The notes under the pieces were generated by a model, which was not told the DNA's origin, did no database searches, and saw only the letters and a program-made list of their open reading frames with translations. This document shows positions 1-4,612 of a stretch of 5,714 nt of DNA, piece after piece (within the stretch, counting starts at the first letter, position 1; each line of letters opens with the position of its first letter). Both the position numbers and the translations under genes were made by a program. Source of the DNA: JAEMQF01 sp031419715 (GTDB taxonomy: Bacteria; Pseudomonadota; Gammaproteobacteria; Burkholderiales; Burkholderiaceae_C); the NCBI GenBank assembly GCA_031419715.1, contig JANOLJ010000017.1, positions 1 through 5,714 of the forward strand, written 5' to 3'.

Positions 1-463
1 GCCGCAATACATGGTGCCGCAGCACTTTGTGCACATCGAAGCGCTGCCGCTGCTGCCCAACGGCAAGCTCGATCGCGCGAAGCTGCCGCAACCGGGTGAC
101 GCGAAAGACGATGCGCCAGCCGCGCCGGCCGCGCTGCACACCGATCTGGAACGCGGCATTGCGGCGATCTGGCAACGCTTGTTGGGCGTCGACTCCGTGG
201 ACCGGGCCGACAACTTCTTCGACCTCGGCGGGCATTCGCTGCTGGCGATGCGCGCCGTGAGCCAGATTGAAGAATTGCTGGGCGTGAGGATCGGTCCGCG
301 CCGGCTCATCTTCGAGACCCTGGCCCAGTTGGCAGCGACACCGGACGCGACTGTCGTGCCACAAGCAGCGCGAACGGCGCAGGCGGCGCAGGCGACATCC
401 GAATCGGCACCGAGCAAGTGGCGCATGGCGCTGAAGCGCCTGCTCGGCGGCAACGCCTCGTAG
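1..463 (+). CDS. Nonribosomal peptide synthetase, C-terminal fragment (end of adenylation domain plus terminal carrier domain)
   Basis: This is the last 153 codons of an NRPS whose start lies left of the window; the frame is open from base 2 and ends at TAG 461-463. Fragment residues 1-25 are the end of an adenylation domain: PQYMVP followed by the A10 core motif NGKLDR (20-25), whose lysine (K22) normally contacts the acyl-adenylate. An Ala/Pro linker leads to a peptidyl carrier domain at about 45-112. Its motif DNFFDLGGHSLLAM carries the serine (residue 79, bases 236-238) that takes the 4'-phosphopantetheine arm, so this domain holds the activated amino acid or peptide as a thioester. A 41-residue Ala/Gln-rich tail follows, ending in a basic amphipathic segment (SKWRMALKRLL). 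No thioesterase, reductase, condensation or epimerisation domain comes after the carrier domain. Substrate and product cannot be told, because the specificity-determining part of the adenylation domain is outside the window. The gene converges on the comEA-like gene, 2 bp away. Confidence 0.95.
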   Translation, partial: PQYMVPQHFVHIEALPLLPNGKLDRAKLPQPGDAKDDAPAAPAALHTDLERGIAAIWQRLLGVDSVDRADNFFDLGGHSLLAMRAVSQIEELLGVRIGPRRLIFETLAQLAATPDATVVPQAARTAQAAQATSESAPSKWRMALKRLLGGNAS

Positions 464-469
464 CGCTAC
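460..469. repeat. Perfect 10-bp palindrome spanning both convergent stop codons
   Basis: GTAGCGCTAC reads the same on both strands. It contains the TAG of the NRPS (461-463) and, symmetrically, the TAG of the comEA-like gene (466-468). The symmetry follows in part from two TAG stops facing each other around a GC pair, so it need not be a protein site. Confidence 0.6.
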
Positions 470-771
470 TTGCCGGGCTCGGCTTCGGGGGCCCGCACGG
501 CTTGAGCTTGGAACGCCAAGCCGTTCACCGTCAACCCCTGCGCGGACAGGCGCGCCGCGTTGCTCGGGCCGATGCCCTGGACGCGCCGAATCAGATCGGC
601 CCAGTCCTTGAACTCACTTTGGGCGCGCGCCTGGAGCATGTTCTCGGCGAGCTGCGTGCCCACACCCTTGACGCGCTCGATCTGCGCCAGCGTGGCGCGG
701 TTGGCGTCGATGCCGGGCTGCGCCACCGCGCTGCACACGGCGAGCACAGGCGCAATCACCCAAAGCTTCAC
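466..771 (-). CDS. ComEA-like helix-hairpin-helix protein, exported
   Basis: A predicted 101-residue exported DNA-binding protein. Residues 1-17 form a Sec signal peptide (K2, hydrophobic core LWVIAPVLAV, likely cleavage after SAVA before Q18). Two helix-hairpin-helix elements follow: VKGVGTQLAENML (34-46) and VQGIGPSNAARL (64-75), framed by the family-typical opening DANRATLAQIE. The last 20 residues are a low-complexity tail. ComEA proteins bind incoming double-stranded DNA in the periplasm or at the membrane during natural transformation. Short single-domain forms like this are common in proteobacteria and many have no tested role in competence, so no symbol is assigned. The chosen start is GTG at 769-771, which overlaps the hldD stop as GTGA, has a GGGG run (777-780) 5 bp upstream, and puts the signal peptide right at the N-terminus. 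An in-frame GTG at 787-789 would add six residues and cannot be excluded. It is the last gene of the minus-strand run. The stop is TAG at 466-468. Confidence 0.88.
   Translation of the reverse strand: MKLWVIAPVLAVCSAVAQPGIDANRATLAQIERVKGVGTQLAENMLQARAQSEFKDWADLIRRVQGIGPSNAARLSAQGLTVNGLAFQAQAVRAPEAEPGK
497..524. repeat. Inverted repeat in the 3' part of the comEA-like gene (possible two-way transcription end)
   Basis: ACGGCTTG (497-504) pairs perfectly with CAAGCCGT (517-524) around a 12-nt loop. An alternative shorter hairpin, GCTTGG-AACG-CCAAGC (506-521), uses part of the same bases, so the two exclude each other. It lies 34 bp beyond the NRPS stop and is the best hairpin near this convergent junction. 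Neither strand has a T run after it, so a terminator role is weakly supported. Confidence 0.3.
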
Positions 772-1760
772 GGCGACCCCGCCAACCACTCGACGTAGCG
801 TTTCACGCCAGTCGCAACGTCGGCGAATTGATGCGCGCAGCCAATGCCGCGCAGATTCGCGAGATCGGCCTGGGTGAAGCATTGGTACTTGCCGACGAGC
901 GCGGCGGGGAACTCGATGTATTCGACCCAGGCGCTGGCCACCAGCCCCTGAAGCGGCAGGTTGGCTTCGCCGCGAAGGCCGCGCACGGCATTGACGGTGG
1001 CCACGGCGATGTCGTTGAACGGCTGGGCGCGCCCGGTGCCGACGTTGAACACGCCGATCTTTTCGGGGTTTTGCAGGAACCACAGGTTGACGGCAACGAC
1101 GTCGTCCACAAAGATGAAGTCGCGCGCCTGCTCGCCCGCCGCATAACCACCGTACTGCCCGAACAGTTTGACCTTGCCGGTCTCATTGAACTGCTGGTAA
1201 TGATGAAACGCGACGGAGGCCATGCGCGCCTTGTGCTGCTCGCGCGGCCCGTAGACGTTGAAGTAGCGCAAGCCCACGACCTGCGCCGAGGCGAAAGGCA
1301 GCATGCGGCGCACGACGTTGTCGAACAGCAGTTTCGAGTAGCCATACACATTGAGCGGCCGCTCGAAGGCGCGCTCTTCCCGAAACGTGGCGCTGCCGCC
1401 GTAGGTGGCGGCGGAAGATGCATAGATGAGTCGCGTGCCTTGTGCCTGGCAGGCGTCGAGCAGGTTCTTCGAGCAGCGGTAGTTGTTCTCCAGCATGAAC
1501 TTGCCGTTGTGCTCCATCGTGTCGGAACACGCGCCCTGGTGCAGCACGGCGTCGACACGGCCGAACTCGCCGCGCGTGAAGCGCGCGTAGAAGTCATCTT
1601 TGTCGAAGTAGTCAGCGAGTTTTGCGCCGAGCAGGTTGCGGTACTTCGGGCCGTCGGTCAGGTCATCGACGGCGATCACGTCGTCGATGCCCGCCGCGTT
1701 CAGGCCGTGCACCAGATTCGAGCCGATCATTCCGGCAGCGCCGGTGACGACAACTTTCAT
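768..1760 (-). CDS. hldD: ADP-L-glycero-D-manno-heptose 6-epimerase
   Basis: Cytoplasmic short-chain dehydrogenase/reductase-family epimerase that inverts C6 of ADP-D-glycero-beta-D-manno-heptose, the last step in making the activated heptose used for the LPS inner core. The 330-residue product shows an N-terminal Rossmann nucleotide-binding loop TGAAGMIGSN (6-15, GxxGxxG pattern; Escherichia coli has GGAGFIGSN). It also has HQGACSDTME (74-83), YASSAATYGG (113-122) with the catalytic serine region, the catalytic pair Y139/K143 in YGYSK, and RYFNVYGPRE..HK with K177, which matches the second catalytic lysine (K178) of the enteric enzyme. The late motif GKYQCFTQADL (290-300) is typical of the family. 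Length is slightly above the roughly 310 residues of the enteric enzyme and close to Burkholderia forms. The ATG overlaps the hldA stop as ATGA and has a strong GAGGAG Shine-Dalgarno 8 bp upstream. The 3' end overlaps the comEA-like start by 4 bp. All expected active-site residues are present. Confidence 0.97.
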   Translation of the reverse strand: MKVVVTGAAGMIGSNLVHGLNAAGIDDVIAVDDLTDGPKYRNLLGAKLADYFDKDDFYARFTRGEFGRVDAVLHQGACSDTMEHNGKFMLENNYRCSKNLLDACQAQGTRLIYASSAATYGGSATFREERAFERPLNVYGYSKLLFDNVVRRMLPFASAQVVGLRYFNVYGPREQHKARMASVAFHHYQQFNETGKVKLFGQYGGYAAGEQARDFIFVDDVVAVNLWFLQNPEKIGVFNVGTGRAQPFNDIAVATVNAVRGLRGEANLPLQGLVASAWVEYIEFPAALVGKYQCFTQADLANLRGIGCAHQFADVATGVKRYVEWLAGSP

Positions 1761-2692
1761 GCGAACAGCTCCTCGTAACTTACCGTGGCTGTGCCGAACT
1801 TGCCGACCACGATGCCGCCGGCGCGGTTCGCGATCGGCAAGGCGTCGCGCAGGCTCATGCCGCAGGCGAGCATGGCGGCGAGCGTGGCGATCACGGTGTC
1901 GCCCGCGCCCGTCACGTCGAACACCTCGCGCGCCTGGGCTGGCACTTGCACGTGGCCGGTGGCGTCGAACAGCGACATGCCTTCCTCGGAGCGCGTCAGC
2001 AGCAGCGCGTCCAGGCCGAGCTCCTCGCGCAGGCGCTGCGCGCGCTCCAGCAATTGCGCCTCGTTGTTCCAGGTGCCCACCACTTGCGCCAACTCGGCGC
2101 GGTTCGGCGTGATGACGCTGGCGCCGCGGTAGCGCGCGTAGTCGCTGCCTTTCGGGTCCACGAGCACGGGCTTGCCGGCCGCGCGCGCCTGGGCGATCAT
2201 TTTCGGAATGTGTTCCAGGCCACCCTTGCCGTAATCGGAAAACAGCACCGCCTGGTGCGCGCCCAGCACCCGGCCGTAGTCGGCGAGCATGGTGGAGAGC
2301 ACTTCATGGTCGGGTTGATTCTCGAAGTCCACTCGAAGCAGCTGTTGGGAGCGGCCGATGACGCGCAGCTTGACGATCGTGAAGAGCTGCGGGTCGCTGC
2401 CCAACAGGGCCGTCACGCCATGCTGCTCCAGCAGTTTGCGAAGTTTGCGCGCGGGTTCGTCGTCGCCGACGACGGTGAGCAGCGTGGCCTGCGTGCCCAG
2501 CGTCTTCACGTTCAGCGCCACGTTGGCGGCGCCGCCCAGGCGCTCTTCTTCCCGGTTCACGCGCACCACGGGAACCGGCGCCTCGGGTGAGATTCTGTCT
2601 ACTGCACCGAACCAGTAGCGGTCGAGCATCGCGTCGCCCACCACCAGCACTTGCGCGGCGGCCATGAGTTCCCGGCGGGGAGGTGAGTTCAT
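1757..2692 (-). CDS. hldA: D-glycero-beta-D-manno-heptose-7-phosphate kinase (single-domain HldA type)
   Basis: PfkB/ribokinase-family sugar kinase that phosphorylates D-glycero-D-manno-heptose 7-phosphate at C1 in the ADP-heptose pathway (cytoplasm). The 311-residue product has VLVVGDAMLDRYWFG near the N-terminus (16-30), the substrate-binding segment RISPEAPVPVV (33-43), GGAANVA (53-59), LVDPKG (177-182), ITPNRAEL (194-201), and the PfkB signature DVTGAGDT (259-266) with catalytic base D265. It stops right after the kinase fold (TATVSYEELFA). In enterobacteria the same enzyme (HldE/RfaE) carries a fused C-terminal adenylyltransferase; here that step must be done by a separate HldC encoded elsewhere. 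The start is ATG 2690-2692, which overlaps the lapB stop as ATGA and has GGAAG (2697-2701) just upstream. M10 is a less likely alternative start. An open frame continues upstream to 3130, but that part is antisense-frame shadow inside lapB. The gene feeds directly into hldD, with a 4-bp overlap. Confidence 0.96.
   Translation of the reverse strand: MNSPPRRELMAAAQVLVVGDAMLDRYWFGAVDRISPEAPVPVVRVNREEERLGGAANVALNVKTLGTQATLLTVVGDDEPARKLRKLLEQHGVTALLGSDPQLFTIVKLRVIGRSQQLLRVDFENQPDHEVLSTMLADYGRVLGAHQAVLFSDYGKGGLEHIPKMIAQARAAGKPVLVDPKGSDYARYRGASVITPNRAELAQVVGTWNNEAQLLERAQRLREELGLDALLLTRSEEGMSLFDATGHVQVPAQAREVFDVTGAGDTVIATLAAMLACGMSLRDALPIANRAGGIVVGKFGTATVSYEELFA
1769..1774 (-). promoter_or_regulatory. 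Shine-Dalgarno of hldD
   Basis: GAGGAG on the minus strand, 8 bp before the hldD ATG and inside the last codons of hldA. It is the strongest ribosome binding site in the window and fixes the ATG at 1758-1760 as the start, even though that start overlaps the hldA stop. hldD can thus probably recruit ribosomes of its own as well as those terminating on hldA. Confidence 0.8.
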
Positions 2693-3840
2693 TGATCTTC
2701 CAGCCGTTGCGGTGGGTAGGTGTCCCAGCTCAGGCAACCGGGGCATTGCCAGAAGTAGTGCGGTGCTTCGAAGGCGCACGCTGCGCAGCGGTAGCGCTGC
2801 AAGGGTTTGGCTGCGCGTGCCTGGGCGTCGCGCACGCTGGCGAGGGCAGGGCCTTGCAGGGGTTGGGTGTCGTGCAGTGCCAAGAGCGCCTGCGCCGCGC
2901 TGAGCGTGGGGTGTTCTCGCATGTGGTCGATCAGTCGCTCCGACTGGTGCAGCGGATCGGCATCGAGCGTGGCCATTGCCGCGAGCAGGTCCGCGCTCGG
3001 CGCACGGGCATAGAGCGCGCGCAGCTGGTCGAGCGCCGCGCCGCGGTCGCCTTGGGCCAGCACGCAGGTTGCGTAGTTGCGTACGACCAGGTTGAAGGCC
3101 CGGGGGTCGGTGTTCAACAGCGTTCCCCAATCGGCCAGCGCCTGGGCGTGGTCGCCCCGGTTGAAGGCGCGTTGCCCGGCCAGCACGAGCGGGCGGGCGG
3201 CCTGCGGCGCGGCGTCGCGAGCTTGTTTGATCGCGGTGTCGGCCTGCGGCGTGGCCTGCCGGGAGTCGGCCTCAACGGCAAGCTCGCACCAGTAGTGCGA
3301 GATGCGCGACGCGAACGACGCTGCGCCCACATCCTCCAGTTGCTGCGCGACGGCGATCGCCGCTTGCCAGTCGCGCGAGCGTTCGTGCAGCGTCAGCAAG
3401 GCCAGTCGCGCTTCGGTGTCGAATGCGGTCTTGTGCAGCATGCCGAAGGCCTGCTCGGCGCGGTCGAACAGCCCGGCCTTCAGGTAGTCTTGGGCGAGGG
3501 CATGTTGCGCGCGGTCACGTTCCGCCTGGGGCAGGTCGGCGCGCTGCAGCAGATGCTGGTGTACGCGCACGGCGCGCTCATATTCGCCGCGGCGTCGGAA
3601 CAGGCTGCCCAGCGCAAAGTGCAGATCCAGCGTATCGGGGTCCTGCTGCACCGCCTCGATGAAAGCGTCGATCGCCTTGTCGTGTTGCTCGTTGAGCAAC
3701 AGGTTCAGGCCCTTGTAGTAGGCGCGCGGCGAGTCGCGCTGTTCGCGCTGCCATTGGCGTGCGTCGAAGCGCGATGCGAGCCAACCGATCGCGAAGGCGA
3801 ACGGCACGCCGAGCAGCAGCCACTGGACGTCAAAGTCCAT
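2689..3840 (-). CDS. lapB: LPS assembly protein B, TPR plus rubredoxin-type metal-binding domain
   Basis: LapB (formerly YciM) is an inner-membrane-anchored cytoplasmic adaptor. In E. coli it presents LpxC to the protease FtsH and so limits lipid A synthesis in balance with phospholipid. The 383-residue product (enteric form about 389) has an N-terminal membrane anchor, WLLLGVPFAFAIGWLAS (7-23). Tetratricopeptide repeats follow from about residue 40 to 330, for example YYKGLNLLLNEQHDKAIDAF (41-60) and LHFALGSLFRRRGEYERAV (73-91). The C-terminus is a rubredoxin-like knuckle with C352-x2-C355 and C366-x2-C369, the four ligands for a bound metal; all four cysteines are intact. The ATG at 3838-3840 is the only plausible start: no other start codon lies close upstream in frame, and there is no purine-rich Shine-Dalgarno, so initiation probably depends on coupling to lapA, with which it overlaps by 11 bp. 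Its stop overlaps the hldA start. The lapA-lapB pair is conserved across proteobacteria. Confidence 0.96.
   Translation of the reverse strand: MDFDVQWLLLGVPFAFAIGWLASRFDARQWQREQRDSPRAYYKGLNLLLNEQHDKAIDAFIEAVQQDPDTLDLHFALGSLFRRRGEYERAVRVHQHLLQRADLPQAERDRAQHALAQDYLKAGLFDRAEQAFGMLHKTAFDTEARLALLTLHERSRDWQAAIAVAQQLEDVGAASFASRISHYWCELAVEADSRQATPQADTAIKQARDAAPQAARPLVLAGQRAFNRGDHAQALADWGTLLNTDPRAFNLVVRNYATCVLAQGDRGAALDQLRALYARAPSADLLAAMATLDADPLHQSERLIDHMREHPTLSAAQALLALHDTQPLQGPALASVRDAQARAAKPLQRYRCAACAFEAPHYFWQCPGCLSWDTYPPQRLEDQ
2697..2701 (-). promoter_or_regulatory. Probable Shine-Dalgarno of hldA
   Basis: GGAAG on the minus strand, 4 bp before the hldA ATG and inside the last codons of lapB. The spacing is a little short, but it supports the ATG that overlaps the lapB stop over the internal ATG nine codons later. 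Confidence 0.5.
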
Positions 3841-4141
3841 CGCGCGGCGGGTGCATGGGCAGGCTGTGCGGCATGGCGGGTTCCATCTCCTGCGGGCTGA
3901 GGTTAGAGGCGGCAGGTGCGTCGGGGCGCGCCCGGCGCCGCTGGCGCCACCAGCTTGGCAGCATCGCCAGCGCACCGCAGGCGCAGCCCAGCGCCAACGC
4001 CGCGAGCACCACCAGGATCATCGGCCCACGCCACTCCAAACCGAAGTAGCCATGCAGCGTGACTTCATGCTGGTTGTTCAGCGCCAGGCCGAACAAGGCG
4101 AAGAAGACCAATGCCCGCACCAGCCACACCAGGATGCGCAT
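3830..4141 (-). CDS. lapA: LPS assembly protein A (LapA-domain inner-membrane protein)
   Basis: Small inner-membrane protein of the LapA (DUF1049) family, partner of LapB in control of LPS synthesis. The 103-residue product has two predicted transmembrane helices, about residues 4-21 (LVWLVRALVFFALFGLAL) and 40-61 (PMILVVLAALALGCACGALAML). They are separated by the short family-typical segment NNQHEVTLHGYFGLEW. A basic stop-transfer stretch WWRQRRRAR (64-72) puts the C-terminus in the cytoplasm. The last 30 residues are a hydrophilic tail rich in Pro and Met (MEPAMPHSLPMHPPR), longer than the core fold needs and with no recognised function. The ATG at 4139-4141 is 56 bp after the ihfB stop. 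Only a weak TGAGA element is visible upstream, so the start rests mainly on the N-terminal helix. The 3' end overlaps lapB by 11 bp in another frame. Confidence 0.93.
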   Translation of the reverse strand: MRILVWLVRALVFFALFGLALNNQHEVTLHGYFGLEWRGPMILVVLAALALGCACGALAMLPSWWRQRRRARPDAPAASNLSPQEMEPAMPHSLPMHPPRDGL

Positions 4142-4197
4142 CGTCTAGTCTCAGGTGGCGGCAAAAGTTCGAGGCGCAACGCGGTTCGTCGCGCGGC

Positions 4198-4563
4198 TTA
4201 CTCTTGCGGCGCGGTGCCGATGCTGGCGTCGCGCTTCGCGGCGCTGGCGTCATCCGCGAGTTTCACGGCCTTCGCGCTCGCGCTGCGCTCGTCCACACCT
4301 TCGCGCAACGCTTTGCCTGGCTTGAAATGCGGAACGAGTTTTTCCGGGATCACGACCTGCTCGCCCGAGCGCGGGTTGCGCCCCACGCGCGGCGGCCGGC
4401 GGTTGATCGAAAAGCTGCCGAAACCGCGGATCTCGATGCGGTGCCCGCGCGCTAAGCCGTCGGACATCGCGTCCAGAATCGTCTTCACCGCGAATTCGGT
4501 GTCGCGATGCGTGAGCTGGCTGAAGCGCTCAGCCAGCTCCGTGACGAGGTCGGAGCGTGTCAT
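4198..4563 (-). CDS. ihfB: Integration host factor beta subunit
   Basis: DNA-bending nucleoid protein. Together with IhfA (encoded elsewhere) it bends specific sites strongly, assisting transcription, recombination and replication. The 121-residue product matches the family over about residues 1-94. It starts MTRSDLVTEL, has the dimer-core segment RIEIRGFGSFSINRR (42-56), the DNA-wrapping beta-arm VGRNPRSGEQVVIPEK (60-75) with P64 as the intercalating proline, and ends the fold with VPHFKPGKALRE (77-88). The placement directly downstream of rpsA is the conserved location for ihfB and separates it from HU paralogues. E. coli IhfB ends near residue 94; here about 27 extra Ala/Ser/Lys-rich residues (SASAKAVKLADDASAAKRD and more) follow, probably disordered. 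The ATG is at 4561-4563 and only a poor GAG-type Shine-Dalgarno is visible. The stop is TAA at 4198-4200. Confidence 0.96.
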   Translation of the reverse strand: MTRSDLVTELAERFSQLTHRDTEFAVKTILDAMSDGLARGHRIEIRGFGSFSINRRPPRVGRNPRSGEQVVIPEKLVPHFKPGKALREGVDERSASAKAVKLADDASAAKRDASIGTAPQE

Positions 4564-4591
4564 CGGCTCGGCAACCGGTACAACCCGCGGC

Positions 4592-4609
4592 GCGCTGAAA
4601 CTTCAGCGC
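4592..4609 (-). other. Intercistronic hairpin between rpsA and ihfB
   Basis: Three bases after the rpsA stop the minus strand reads GCGCTGA-AGTT-TCAGCGC, a perfect 7-bp stem with a 4-nt loop (an eighth A-U pair is possible with a 2-nt loop). It is followed by GC-rich sequence and no T run, so it does not look like a standard intrinsic terminator. A role in protecting or processing the 3' end of the rpsA message, or in partial attenuation before ihfB, is inference. Confidence 0.55.
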
Positions 4610-4612
4610 AAC

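Noticed and set aside
731..771. Lipoprotein signal (cysteine at residue 13) in the comEA-like protein
   Set aside because: The residue before the cysteine is Val, not the Gly/Ala/Ser expected of a lipobox, and a good signal peptidase I site (SAVA before Q18) follows.
772..1083. N-terminal extension of the comEA-like gene by 104 codons
   Set aside because: It is a shadow frame inside hldD; starting at GTG 769-771 places a proper signal peptide at the N-terminus.
828..1778. Long plus-strand open frame (316 codons) opposite hldD
   Set aside because: Antisense shadow of hldD in GC-rich DNA; the translation has no recognisable domain and hldD is a clear full-length match.
2693..3130. N-terminal extension of hldA by 146 codons
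   Set aside because: The extra part lies in a wrong frame of lapB and is Arg/Pro/Ala-rich; the kinase fold begins just after the ATG at 2690-2692, which has a ribosome site and the ATGA overlap.
2683..3900. Long plus-strand open frame (405 codons) opposite lapB
   Set aside because: Antisense shadow; low-complexity Arg/Val/Gly-rich translation, whereas the minus strand encodes intact LapB.
4142..4197. Promoter or terminator between ihfB and lapA
   Set aside because: I see only short GC-rich imperfect pairings and a TTTT not preceded by a stem; no convincing -35/-10 pair, so nothing was annotated.
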